A stretch of DNA of 64,000 nucleotides from Clarkia xantiana subsp. parviflora (GCA_036873135.1 JAPTYO010000008.1:44124441-44188440); one strand, 5' to 3'; numbered from the stretch's first letter, positions 21,323 to 33,648 are shown. Notes: generated by a model from the letters alone, not told the origin. Numbers and translations are program-made.

Positions 21323-23335
21323 CATGCCCCCGAGTCAACCAATGGCCTGACCCTTGATTGACTCTATTTTAGGATGGTATGACACGCGCAATTGAAGCCG
21401 GGATTTTACCTTTTGTCAGAATCCTTACTTACCCATGAGTGTGTGTCTCTGACTCTGCCCCCTGTCTTATAAGATAGAGAAATTGCAAACGTCAGAATAG
21501 CACGGACACGTGTCCAAGCACGTGTCCGTCTGAGATGGAAATAATAAATCTAATACCGCCACGAGCTCATACTCGGAAAATATACGCTCGTGTGGGGATG
21601 CAACATGAATACAGCTAAACGAGTCCATGCTTCAATTTCATGATGGGACAGGCCTATGTGGGGAGAAATTTCAATTTTGGTCTAAATTTTTGTCTAAGTA
21701 TGGGATACTAGAAAATATGCCTATAGGATGTTACCTTGAGTGAACATGGATGTATCATGAATATGAAAATGTGTACTAGCATACATGCAAGTAGGAACAC
21801 AAGTATGGAAGTGGGTGTAGACATGTTGTGATTGTAGTCATGAATGTATGCGTGAATATATGGCGGCCATGTGCATGGACGTCTAAATGTTTGAACACAC
21901 GGGAGTGTGTACGTAGGCATGCATATGAGTGCAAGCATGAACATGTATGTGTGTATGGACGGGTTGTGAGTATAAGCATGAATGATGGCATTGGTGTACT
22001 TGTAGACGTAAATCATGAATATGAGCATAAGTGCAAGGGTGGGAGCATAGACCTCTCCTTTACTTGAGGGTGGGAACTCTGCCACTCAATGGGACAAAAC
22101 GTTCCGCCTCCCTCGTATTAGCGCGAGCATTGTCATTTAACCTCGACCTTCGGCATGTGTAACATTTTTCCTTCATTCATTGGAGCGTGTGTATAGCTCT
22201 TGACCCTTACCCTGCAATTTATTCCCCATAAAAGTGAGGGTGAAAATGCTTACAAGCTTTCTTCTTACCCGCCGTGAGCGAAGGGGTTTATTGACATGTG
22301 TTAAGGGATGACCCTTCCTTCGGATGTGTCGGAGCGTTGCTCCATTTGGGGAAACTAAAAGTTCGCCCTCTTTGTGACGCTCCGGGATTTGTTCCCTTGG
22401 ATAGGTCTCTTGGGTTGTGGTTTTGCTTCCGTAACCTGATTGATGTTAAGGTTGCCCCCGTAGTAGGCGTATCTCGCCCCTCCATGAGTAAGGGTCGATA
22501 TTTGCGTTGGTCGCTCGTACAGATGACTCACTTTTGGGAAGCTTTCTTCTTCAGACAGGGAGACCTTGAAGATCGTTTTCCAAGGCAGTCAGACCAAATC
22601 TCACTGTCATGTGTCTTGGGTGTCTGAGGTGGACTCGTATGAGGCGGGGACTCGCATGACCCCTCCTCCTATGGGCTTGGTATATCATTAATCCGCTTGT
22701 CTTCATTCGTCTTCCGTTTTTCCCTTGTAGGTTGGTTTCATGGAAAATTGTGTAGTGTGCCGGCGGAGCATCTCGAAGGCATCGTTGATTTGAATAAGAG
22801 AAATGTATCCTCTATTTCTGCTCATAAGGCCAAGAAATCTTCTAAATCAGGGAAGGCTGCTAAGGCTTCCAGTATGTTCTCATTCCATTCTCTTTTCTTT
22901 GTGATATACTTATGATTGTTCTCATGTTGCTTCCTTCTTGTTGTTAGAGCGTTCGCCCCTGGTTGCGGTGGGCGAGAGTTCAAGTCAATCTAAATCCAAG
23001 GCGCGAAAACCTGACTCTGAGGTCGGACCCTCGGCTGCCAAGGAGAAGGAAACCGCGAGAGGCTCTCCTTCAAGTGCCCCCTTGCTGACTCCCTCTCATG
23101 ATAAAGAGGTAGTGGTTGAAGAGGCGCCCTCTTTTCTTGACAAAGGGAAACAACCTGTGGCTGGCGATGGGGTGATCATAGGTCTTTATGTCTCTTCTCT
23201 ATCCTCTGCCCCCCAGCCGAGGGGCCGAGTCTCAGGTTCATTTCATCTTCATGTATATTTGACGACTTTTGAAGGTGTCTTTGGCTTTCCTATGGGTTAT
23301 GCTATTAAACCCACAGGTGTAGACAAAAATTAAAA
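21323..23335 (-). repeat. 3' internal segment, copy B
   Basis: Homologous to 15925-17890. In this unit everything between the 5' LTR (23361-24093) and this 3' segment (gag and the arrays) is missing. Confidence 0.85.
22732..23335 (+). pseudogene. Antisense-gene remnant, copy B
   Basis: Acceptor CCCTTGTAG ends at 22731; exon 22732-22871 reads GWFHGKLCSVPAEHLEGIVD then Lys/Ser-rich; intron 22872-22947 (76 bp, GTATGT...TTGTTAG); the next exon from 22948 joins in phase and reads RSPLVAVGESSSQSKSKARK, then ...PSFLDKGKQPV and runs open to about 23335. Better preserved than copy A. The upstream exons (about 22300-22690) are decayed. The protein family is not recognised from this Lys/Ser-rich part; placement suggests the C-terminal part of the Tat antisense gene (inference). 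Confidence 0.62.
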
Positions 23336-23360
23336 TTTTAGACCAAAATTAAAATTTGAG

Positions 23361-24093
23361 AGCAACGGGCGGTCGACCTAAACCTTATTCCTCACTGGTG
23401 AAACTGTGGGTTCGGTGCTTCTAAGTCCTGTCGTGCTGATCCGTATCCTTCTGTCTTTCGCCTTCTCCTCTCCACGTGCCCTGCAGGAGGGGTAATATCA
23501 AGCACGGAGGGGGGTGGTGCTTGATGTACCCTCTCCGATGCCTAAGTCAGTACGATACTTTTAGAGAGATAAAACTAGAGAGATGTCAGAGCTAAATTGC
23601 ACACTTAGCCAAGATCCCCAAATGAATGGTGGAAATGTTGTATTTATAGGCAACGGTGTCATTAAGGTGGCTTAGTGACATCGTTAACCTTTAAACACAA
23701 TTAATTAGCCCTTAATCTCGTAATTAAAACCTTAAAGCACGGAGAGGTTGGCGGAAATAAACTGAGTATCGGAGTCGGGAAGCGGTGACGGGACCCTTGG
23801 GGGGGGGGGGGGGGATAAAATCCGACCCCCAAGGGTAGGGGTTGGGTGTGGCAACCCCTCCCTAGGGGAGATCGGGTTGGCTGGCCTGATCTCCCCTAGG
23901 GGAGGTCGGGTGTGGCCACCCGACCTCACCTAGGTGAGTTTGCCTCGGTCCGGACGAGTATTTTGGCCTTGTCCGGACCGTTGGCGTTTCCGCGGGGTGT
24001 TTGGGTCGAAGTTTCAATTTACAATCATTGACGGGGTGATCAAAATAAAACGATTCAGAAGTCAACGGGTTCAAATTGGGCGTATATCCATCA
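23361..24093 (-). repeat. 5' LTR of composite, inner end lost
   Basis: Homologous to the LTR at 20576, from CAACGGGCGGTCGACC to the CCATCA end. The first about 25 bp (TGTTAGGTTC...) and any primer-binding site are replaced by AT-rich sequence at 23336-23360. A G run of 16 lies at 23799-23814. Confidence 0.88.
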
Positions 24094-24098
24094 GTATA

Positions 24099-26023
24099 AT
24101 CTGAAAAATAAAATATGAAAATATTTAAATTTAAATATTAAGATTTATTAAGATTAAATAGATGTCTATTTTCTGTTGAACATATATGTATATGTCCATG
24201 ATTACTAAAAGATAAGAACAATCGAATAAACGAAGTTCATATTTTTTTTTAAAGAATTTTATTTAGCAACAATGTATGAATATTAACCGAAAATGCATAT
24301 TATGTAGTTCTAATTAATTTACAAATTTTAAACTTAATTATTACCATTTGTTCCGATTTCTCGGTAATGCTAAAACATGATCAAGACAATTTCTGTAATA
24401 CCGTATAAAATTGAAATTCATAAGCAAATTTATAAATTTGGAAAGTTTGAAAGGATTGTACCACAGAGTTAAAGAAGTAGTATAATCTCTCATACATCTC
24501 CTTTTGTCCAAATCTAGTGAAACTGAGCTCCTGCATGTATTGCTAGCTTAGATTCATGAAATCTAAAATGCATATTTTTTAGATTTATTCCGACATTTAA
24601 TTTAAATTATTTATATAGAAAATTAACTCCATAATTTAATAAATCAACAAATTATATACACTAAACCGTAATGTGTTATTATCAAAGGCATCAATACCAT
24701 TAGAGTTTCTATGTTTAACAGAAATTACTTTTTTTTAAAAAAAAAGTCAATCTTCAATCAAATAATAAGAAACTGTTAAACTTCATAAGGATATAATGAA
24801 TTTGAAAAAAATAAAAAACCTTATTATCTTTAGTTCATCAAGTTCTAATATATTTTAAAATTTTATGATAATGTAATTACAATTCGATATAAAATTTTAT
24901 AGTAAAAACAATTTAGTATAAGAAAATCATGTAACATCAAAATAACAAAGATAATTGAATTAAAAAAGAGTTATTCATATATGGAGATATATGACATGTA
25001 AAGCTAGCTAATCTTAGGTATTTACTTGGCAAGAGATCTCATTGATTACACACCTACGGGCTACGATAACAAAACATAATTTTTTAGCATATAGTACATG
25101 TTATTATAACGTTTGTGATGATGTCGTGCAAAGTAAAATTACAAACCTGATTCTCCATGTCCACACTGCTTAACGTATGACCACTAATTAATATTAGTGA
25201 TTTGATCTATGAATCTACTTAGTGGGAATTCTCATTCTAGATTAAGCCTGCGACAGCAAAACATACTTCTTGTTAGCGCATATTATACATGTTCTCAGTT
25301 TGTGCCGACATGCCAAAGTGTCATCACAAACCTGACCGCGATGTCCACATGCTTAATAAAAAACCAAGCAAGCACTCTCACGACAAACTTTAGACTCCAC
25401 TATTGTGTCATGCTAGGGTTTAGAAATTATGGTTATTTATAAAGCTATATAGAATATTTAATTGAATATCATATAGAATATAATAATATTTAATACTAAT
25501 TAAGTTAAGTTTTTATTATACATTATATATGTATATATATTGAATTATAAATATATTAAGATACGTGTGTAATTTGAATATTTATACTTAGAATATTATA
25601 TATAATATACTATACTATACTAATATTTAATATTTAAGTTAAGTTTTCTTTATATAAAAGATAGAATATGTTAAGTTTTGGTTATATCTATCTAATATGA
25701 ATATTATACGTTTTATAAATATGATATATTATTCTTGCTTACGTGGCGGCTTATGGTCTTCCGGAGCCAAACTGTATAGATTTACTATTTAAAAGGAAAT
25801 TTTTAATTAATTTGTTTCTTTAAATTGCGTAGAGACAAAAATAGGAGATAAAAATACTTCTTAATTTTCAATCAATTAATATTATGTATCTAAATTTGGA
25901 GAAACCCTATTAAATTTCGATTAAATTAGGAAACATTGACAGGGCAAACTGTCCACGTGTCAACCAGAGGGCTTCCGATAAGGAATTAATATAATATAAT
26001 AGATATAATAGATATAGATACGA
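24099..26023. other. AT-rich intergenic DNA, no gene seen
   Basis: Contains two diverged direct copies of about 160 bp (near 25015-25190 and 25205-25375; shared CTACGGGCTACGATAACAAAAC-like, ACAAACCTGA and ATGTCCACA words) and dispersed repeat copy 2. No coding signature. Confidence 0.55.
25741..26000 (+). repeat. Dispersed repeat, copy 2
   Basis: Counterpart of 10931-11185; both end GGAATTAATATAATA-like and both lie next to Helitron termini. Confidence 0.7.
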
Positions 26024-26319
26024 TCTATATTAATTTAAAACTTAATTGCTAATAAAATCATCTAAATAAATACAGAACGTCAAAACTAATTATAATTAAT
26101 ATCATTTCATATAATATATTATTTTCTTTTAATAGAAAATATATTAATTGTTATTATTTAAAATTACATTTAATGTCGCTTATCTTATTATAATTTTTTA
26201 AATTATAATATATTTATATATATTATTTAAAATTAGAATAATTAAAGTATTCTAACTTTTTCTATAGATATAAAGATTTGAATTTTTTACCCGCGCTGGG
26301 CGCGGGGATAGCATCTAGT
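26024..26319 (+). mobile_element. Short non-autonomous Helitron, 296 bp
   Basis: Starts TCTATATTAATTTAAAAC after an A; ends with hairpin CCCGCGC-TGG-GCGCGGG (26291-26307), then GATAGCATCTAG followed by T. TC start, 3' hairpin, CTAG end and A|T insertion without duplication fit a Helitron. The 5' end is less certain than the 3' end. Confidence 0.65.
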
Positions 26320-27432
26320 TATAAAATATAATTAAACAATATATACTTATTGTTTTTTTTTTAATTCTTATTATATGTATTCATTTTTATATGTAGGTGT
26401 TTCGCACAGTCCGTATTTCCCAATTCATGATTAGGGGTCTACAAATTTATATATAAAATATTGACTAAATATTAATTTAGAAAAAGTTATATTCTATTTT
26501 AAACTCTACATAAAATAAATAATTAAAGATTTCTATTTAATTTTATTATGCAGTTTGACTGTAAAAACATTATTGACCGCAATATCTATATATATAATAA
26601 GGGAATAGGAGAGAGAGTATGAAGATTATGGGGCTGACACCTCAGCACCTCAAACTGTGACACCTGGCCTACACATAAGCAGCAGGAAGGACTGCTGTAC
26701 TGCCACATCATATGCTTAGAGCGCGACACGTCATCCCTTAAGTGTGGGCCTGCCAGTGTAATGAATTCATTCTTCTTCTTCAGCCTTTATGTTTTCTCCC
26801 TTACAGCGTTGGTTTCTTTTGTTAGCGTAATGAATTCCTTTCTCTTCCCAATCCCTTCCTCTTCTCAATCTCTTCATTTTCACAATTAATTCCGTTGAAA
26901 TCATGTTCATGGAGTCAGCGATACAAGAAGATGAATTTGGCTATTTCAACTCCTCAGTATCTCCGAAAATGTTCTTCAGAAGGAGATTATTTCATGCATG
27001 ATCTTCAACTTCTATTCATATTCGGAACTGCTGTTCGATTTGGGTCTGAAATATTGTTGTTTCAGTGATGGGTTTTCTTTCGGGACTGCCGTTCTTCAAT
27101 TTTTAGACTGTTGTTCCTCAATTTCGAGACTAATGTTCGATTTGTGTCCGCAATATTGTTATTTCAGTGATGAGTTTTTCGTGTATGCTGAGGAACGATC
27201 AAAACCATCATCTTCACGGAAAGGGCGACATCATCTTCTCTTGGTACACAATTAAAAATCTCTTTTAGAAACTTTGATTGATGATATATAGTGTCTGAAA
27301 CTGATTAAAATTGGTTTGAAACAGACCAATCAGATAATGTAATTAGATATTGGATTACTAATTGATGGTGCAAAGAGATGGATGAGCTAGAAGGTGGTCA
27401 TTTTTTCTTAAATAATAATACGATTTGGATGA

Positions 27433-27549
27433 CTTTGTCTCTGCAGCTAATTTGGCCCATTTACTTGATTGTGCTTCTCTAAAATGCAGAGTATTGAAAG
27501 ATTTCAGGAGTTGCTGGACGTTGGTCCTCTGGTTATGAAAAAGTCCAGG
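27433..27549 (+). pseudogene. Exon-like fragment inside Helitron
   Basis: Acceptor-like GTCTCTGCAG (ends about 27446), second acceptor AAAATGCAG (ends 27488), then a frame IERFQELLDVGPLVMKKSR ending at a donor CAG|GTATGTG (27549). Looks like a small internal exon of an ordinary plant gene; the source gene is not recognised. Confidence 0.45.
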
Positions 27550-28753
27550 TATGTGTGTTTTTCATTTATCAGAGTATTCTTATTGCTTTTCATTTTCTCT
27601 ACTTTGTATAGGTATGTGAGTTTTCATTTATCAGTGTATTCTCATTGCCTTTTATTTTATCTACTTCAAATTATAGGGCCCAAAATACCAATAGATTGTT
27701 AACTTCTGTTTTAGAAATGGCACAATAAGACGTGGAGATTACATGCATTAGTGTTGCCTGCTCAACAGATATTCTTTGAGGCGGAAGTTGTCACTGATGC
27801 TGCTTTAGATGAGACTGCAAAATGGGACCCATGACTGCTGCATCAGTTGAAAGCAAAGCTGAAAATTTATCACGGCCTCCTTGCTTTGGTTCAAGCCCAA
27901 AACAAAAACAAAAAACTAATCAGGTAGATTAAGCATCCATGAAAGCGGAAGAGGAAGCTGACGAAAATGTGAATTTATTTCTTCCAATCTTGCAGGTTAA
28001 TCAATCTTAGTTGATTTAGAATATGCAAATTTGATCGTTACTATTCATCTTTAATCTACACATCTTTCATGTTGCTCTCTAGCTCAACATTTAGTCTAAA
28101 CTAAGAGAATGCAAGAAATGGCGATAGAGCTTCTTAGTATATTGAAGTGGAATTGAAAGAATGACATTGCCAAAAGGGATAGGTTGATGAAGAGGAGATG
28201 GGTAATTAAAGAGATTGTAACATATAAAAATAGAAAGTGGAAAGGTAATACAAAGACCTCACATTATATATAATTCTTTGATCTCTTCTGAACTCCCCGT
28301 TCACTTGCGCATAAAAGTAGAACATGAGACACCATACTCAACCTTATTATTAATAGGAAAAATAAGAGACAGATCTACTACTATGAACACCTAAACTATC
28401 TAAAGGTAGAACCTCACCGGGAATTTAAGTTAGTTTTCAGTAAACTGATTCAGCCACAATCATGTATAACTATGGTTTGTTTAAGCATCAACAATTTTGT
28501 TTTCTTATAATCACATCTAATCTGGCCAAAATAAGCATCAATGTTTTGACAAAGCAATGTTGTCAAAGGCCTAATACGCATTGAGATTATAATTGCATAT
28601 TTAAAGCAATGTATCTTCGTGCTCATGTTCTCTACCCAAGGTGGAGGTTTCATGGTATCTTTTGTTTATGATTTCGTGTACAAATTCGATCGTGTAGCCG
28701 TTTGTCCCTTCTTTCGTGAAAACTTTATTATTGTTATTTATTTATTTGTGCAG

Positions 28754-28837
28754 GTTATTGAAGAACTCGGGAGTTCAGTAGTATCAGATGGAGCTCTAAG
28801 CAAGCATGTTATCACTGAAAAGCAAGAAGAACTTTGA
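28754..28837 (+). pseudogene. 3'-terminal exon-like fragment inside Helitron
   Basis: After TTATTTATTTGTGCAG an exon reads VIEELGSSVVSDGALSKHVI and six more residues to TGA; AATAAA follows directly. The structure suggests the last exon of a captured gene, in the same orientation as the Helitron. The gene is not identified. Confidence 0.45.
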
Positions 28838-29941
28838 AAATAAATACACTTTCTTTTGCACACATATTACCACCAAATCCAGTTACACTTTCTTTTGCAA
28901 TTAAAATATTGAGCAGATTTTTTATAATATCTTTTGTGTATTGCATATAAATTGCTTTAGATCTTCGTCGATGAAGAATATGCATTCCCAAGACACTGAC
29001 TCCTGGTGTATTTAGGTACATTGTTTCTTCTCTATTGTATCATTTTAAGGATATGTTTGGTTTCGGCTCTGCGGTATTATTGGTGTTGTTTGGTTCAATA
29101 ATTATGTTTTGATAAGTTTGCTGCTGCCCAGGAACTCTATAGTAGAAAATTTACTCTTTCATTTTCGTGCGAGTCTGCGCTTAGTATGCAGTTTGCATTA
29201 CTGTAGTATATCATAGTTATTGGATGTGAGGAAGCAGAGTTCTTGCGAACATGAACATGAAGGTCTTAGCTGCAGCAACACTTATGGAGGTTGACATAAT
29301 TATCTTAACTTAGAACTGTCATATATGTCTCATAGTTGAAAGGGGTGTATACATGTCAAAATTGGATATCTCCTGCTGTGCTCATATCATATGTAGGCCT
29401 CTATACACGATGCTATAAATAATCCACATTAATCACCCAATGGGGGCTTGAATATTTTCAAACTGGTCTGAAATAGACTCATTTATGGCGTGACTTTAGT
29501 TTATGGATTACGTGGCATATTCTTAGCAGTGAAAATTGTTCAACCCAATTGAAGAGGCTGGATGGAGCTCTTTATGATGCTGCTTAGTTTGCATAAAATG
29601 AGATGTATCTTTTAGGGTCACATGTACAAATCTAGAGTCTAAAAAAATCTATAACAAATTGGAGATATTGACTTTCTTGAATCCATCTTTGGTTGGTTAG
29701 CTCCAGAATTTATTATTGGTATTATTGATTTCGATGTTGCAGACACGGACTAAAGTCTAGACTGTCTTTTTTACTTTGATATGTAGTAAGTCACTATAAT
29801 TGCACTTAATAATAAGCCATCTCGCATTGCGCAAGGACAACACGTAATATTATTTTGTTTGTAAACTGATCTCAATATTCTACATACATGTAAACATGAT
29901 TTAGCATGTTGCCCCGCGCGTAGCGCGGGGTTAGCACCTAA

Positions 29942-30390
29942 TATATAATAAGTTAACAGGTGAAGGAAGTGCTTACCTAAAAAATTGCCACATCAGCATT
30001 TCTGAGCATCCCAAGTGTGCCACGTTTCGGCCCAGAGCCTCCATGTGTGCCCACTTTCAATTTTTTTTTTTTTGTCGGTCCACTCTCAAATAAATCCAGC
30101 CACTTTCAATTTTTTTTTGTTTTATTTGTTGTCGGCCCACTCTCAAATAAATCCAGCCACTTTCAAATTTTTTTTTTATTTGTTGTCGGCCCAGTCTCAA
30201 ATATCTATATATATAATAAGTTAACAGGTGAGAGAAGAGCTTACCTAAAAAATTGCCACATCAGCATTTCGGAGCATCCAAAGTGTGCCACGTCTCGGCC
30301 CAGAGCCTCCATGTGTGTCCACCTTCATTTTTTTTTTTTTTTTTTTTTTTTTTATTTGTTGTCGGCCCACTCTCAAATAAATCCAGCCAC

Positions 30391-30421
<31 letters not shown>

Positions 30422-30443
30422 GTTGTCGGCCCACTCTCAAATA

Positions 30444-30493
<50 letters not shown>

Positions 30494-32126
30494 GTTAACA
30501 GGTTAGAGAAGTGCTTAAGTAAAAAATTTCCACATCAGCATTTCTAAGCATCCCAAGTGTGCCATGTCTCGGCCCAGAGCCTCCATGTGTACCCACTTTC
30601 AATTTTTTTTTTTTTTTAATTTGTTGTCGGCCCAGTCTCAAATAAATCCAGCCACTTTCAATTTTTTTTTTATTTGTTGTCGGCCCACTCTCAAATAAAT
30701 CAAACCACTTTCAAATTTTTTTTATTTGTTGTCGGCCCACTCTCAAATAATCTTATATATATATAATAAGTTAACAGGTGAGAGAAGTGCTTACCTAAAA
30801 AATTGTCACATCAGCATTTCTGAGCATCACAAGTGTGCCACGTCTCGGCCCAGAGCCTCCATGTGTGCCCACTTTCAATTTTTTTTTTATTTGTTGTCGG
30901 CCCACTCTCAAATAATCTTCTATATATATAATAAGTTAACATGTGAGAGAAGTGCTTACCTAAAAAATTGCCACATCAGCATTTCTGAGCATCCCAAGTG
31001 TGCCACGTCTCGGCCTAGAGCCTCCATGTGTGCCCACTTTCAATTTTTTTTTATTTGTTGTCGGCCCACTCTCAAATAAATCCAACTACTTTCAATTTTT
31101 TTTTATTTGTTGTCGGCCCACTCTCAAATAAATCCAGTCTTCATAAAGTTTTGATCTAATTTTTTAATTGGTGCCTCGGCAAGCTGCTTTTTAGCGGAGA
31201 GAAAATCAAGGAAGAAGAAGAAGTGGTCATTAGAGGATGGAGAGTGAAGTGAGCGTCGGATTCATTTTTTTTTATAACATATATTTCTAACTTATAGACA
31301 TTTTTATAACAAATTAATCAATAATAAAATGTATATATTTTTTAAAATATTAATTAGTGTAAACAAATATCTACATAAAATGAAAAAATAAATTATATTA
31401 ATTTTTTTAGAATACACGGATAAATGATTGGTAATTAATTATTAATAAGGTTAAGTAGTAATAGGATTTGGATAAAGCGTTAAAAGAGGTGGATAAATAA
31501 ATGTAAATATAATTTTAAACTAAGAGATAACTTTATTAAGTAAAAATGTATAAATATAATGATAGAGAGGTGGACGAAATAAGAGAGAGAAATGGGTAAT
31601 TCCGTAAAAAAAAACGTAACAAAATCTGAAGGAAATGTCGAACATTTTCATCGACGCGTGCTTTTTTTTTGCAAATATTAGCTGCTATAATCTTATTTAA
31701 TTTGCTTTAGATAGATAGTTAATCTTAGTAGATTTTTTTTAGAAGGAAGATACTTAGCTGTGAACACAAAATCTGTGATTTATTCAATTTACTGAGACAA
31801 AGTGCTGAATTTGAGGATTATTTTGTAATAAAGTTTACTTGAATAGCAACAAATTTTAGAGATAGGTTAATGACTTACATTGAAAATTTTATGTATTTAT
31901 ATTTAAGTTAGGAGTTAACAGTCGTCGTGGTTCATCAATAAAATTGAACGTTTATACTTAGAACAATGAAATGTTAATCTGAATGTGGCACAACAGCCTA
32001 AGTTACATTTCAGTAAGTCTTTTTCTTCTAAAATTGTGGTTGATCTTAATTTTTAATCTTCTACATATATATAAACATATACGATTTAGCCAGTCGCCTC
32101 GCGCGTAGCGCGGGGTCAGCACCTAG
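29942..32126 (+). mobile_element. Helitron with tandemly repeated 5' ends
   Basis: Five copies of a 5' unit (TATATAATAAGTTAACAGGT then a shared 100-bp block and GTTGTCGGCCCACTCTCAAA) start near 29942, 30204, 30444, 30751 and 30919, most with TC immediately before the TATATA. Only one 3' end follows: hairpin CCTCGCGC-GTA-GCGCGGGG (32097-32115) then TCAGCACCTAG before T. The first copy is fused to the 3' end of the preceding Helitron. T runs vary in length between units. Confidence 0.75.
30444..30490. repeat. (TA)n microsatellite at a Helitron 5' end
   Basis: Long uninterrupted TA tract in the third 5' unit; the other units have only TATATATATA. Confidence 0.85.
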
Positions 32127-32883
32127 TATATATATAATATGTAATATTATATGAAATAATATAAACATAAATATTAAGCACCCCAATATATTGCGTCGGA
32201 AACCTCAATTTACTAGATAGGATACACTGACATATTTATTAAACTTAAAATGAACCTCACGGCATGTTATAAATAAAGTTTGGAAATAGTTTTTTTCTTT
32301 TTGAGATTTATGGAAATAATACTAAACTAATGAATTGTTATTTAATCACAACTAGATTAATTTGAAAGTGTACTTTCGTGAAGATAAACAAAAATAAAAA
32401 ACTAATAATAGTATTACGATGAGTAATTGAAATACTAAAATTCTTAAGTAATAATTTAAAATTATTTAATAAGACATCTGATTATTAACTATAATTGCGT
32501 GAATCTATACATTTTAATTGAGAGACCTTCTAAGGTTTTCACGTAGATATTTTTTATTTTAAATCAAATAATATATATATATAAAACTTATATATATATA
32601 TATATATGTAATATATATGTATAATATAAAACCTATATATATATATATTTTAATATTTTTAGATTAATAGTTAAAATATATAAAATTTATAATATTATAT
32701 ACATGAAAATTTTTAATTTTTTTATTTCTCAAATCCAAGAACAAGTTTACTTTTTAATTATTTTATCGGAAAACTTAATTTTTTATTTCAATTTATTTTA
32801 CCTAGTTATGTATTATTAAGGTTGTGAAATAACATATTAGGAATGTTGCCTGCATTTCAATTTTTTTACCTAGTTATGTATTA
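32127..32883. other. AT-rich intergenic DNA, no gene seen
   Basis: Several short TATATA tracts (32570-32660) and a small duplicated phrase TTTACCTAGTTATGTATTA (32800 and 32865). Nothing else recognised. Confidence 0.55.
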
Positions 32884-33235
32884 GGAATGTTTCCACAATA
32901 CAAAGCCCCAACTCCTACCCCAACTTGCTGCCACATTAGCGCCACCTAATTATTTTGTTATAAAAATAAGAGTGTCTAGGAGTTGTCCATCACCACTCAA
33001 ATGGTGTCTACATTTTTCAACCCCAACTTTAATTATATATATATATATTAAAAAACTAAATCAACAAAGCAAAAAGTATGAGAGAAGATAACAAAAATAA
33101 TGAGATAGTAATGGTGGGATGAGAGACTAAACCCCTTCAAGAAGGGTTGAAACATCAAAATGAAGACTACTCCAATGACAATAGACAAAACATAATCATA
33201 TGTGGAGGAGTTGGAGTTTTGCATTATGGATACTC
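32884..33235. mobile_element. PIF/Harbinger-type MITE, 352 bp
   Basis: Inverted ends GGAATGTTTCCACAATACAA and complement of GAGTATCCATAATGCAAAAC, both leading into CCAACTCCT; flanked by TTA on both sides (32881-32883, 33236-33238). The 3-bp TTA/TAA duplication is typical of PIF/Harbinger. Lies about 400 bp upstream of the UGT TATA box. Confidence 0.72.
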
Positions 33236-33640
33236 TTAGAGAAATAAAGAAGAAAATTATAAATAAAAAAAAGACTTTTAGTTAATTAATTTTATTTTTG
33301 TCACAATTAATATAGGTTGTTAATCATAAAACAAAATATCTAAGAAGGAATAAATTCATGATGATTCTTTATAGTTAACATAAAAGCGGGAGTGGAGTTG
33401 TAAACACTTAAAATAACACAAACTCTTTCTAAACATGATAACAATTCAATTAGCTAAAATATTTACATGACACGACATGAACGGGTATTTGTTTTTTTGG
33501 CCAAAGACTTGTTGTTAATCAACGGAAGGTGCAGGTGCAGGTGCAGGCAGCAAAGGATCCATCGTTTCATACCTCGGCTGGGCCTGGCCCATTTCCTACA
33601 AAATTCACCTTCCGACAGATACCGAGCGAGCGGTGGCGTC
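33236..33640. other. UGT upstream region
   Basis: AT-rich to about 33465, then GC-richer promoter-proximal DNA with a GGTGCA hexamer repeat (33527-33547). Confidence 0.5.
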
Positions 33641-33648
33641 TATATATT
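33641..33648 (+). promoter_or_regulatory. Probable TATA box of the UGT gene
   Basis: TATATATT about 100 bp before the start codon. A (GCATCT)4 tract at 33656-33680 lies where transcription would start. Confidence 0.6.

Larger units (their letters stand above)
14866..24093 (-). mobile_element. Three-LTR composite of a non-autonomous Tat-lineage element
   Basis: Minus-strand order: LTR (24093-23361), 3'-type internal segment (23335-21323), LTR (21322-20576), primer-binding site and gag start, tandem arrays, 3'-type internal segment (about 17890-15925), PPT, LTR (15924-14866). GTATA flanks the whole array at 14861-14865 and 24094-24098, so the outer LTRs share one insertion event. The middle LTR serves both units. 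The only recognisable pol-side coding is a short gag, so the element depends on other elements for its enzymes. Confidence 0.88.
26585..29941 (+). mobile_element. Helitron, 3.36 kb, with exon-like gene fragments
   Basis: 5' end TCTATATATATAATAAGGG after an A; 3' end hairpin CCCCGCGC-GTA-GCGCGGGG (29912-29930) then TTAGCACCTAA before T. No Rep/helicase is seen, so it is non-autonomous. The interior has higher complexity than its surroundings and exon/intron-like signals (27433-27549, 28754-28837), suggesting captured host gene pieces. Confidence 0.72.

Noticed and set aside
30017..30493. 158-residue frame rich in Phe runs
   Set aside because: Produced by T tracts and TA repeats inside Helitron 5' units; no protein character.
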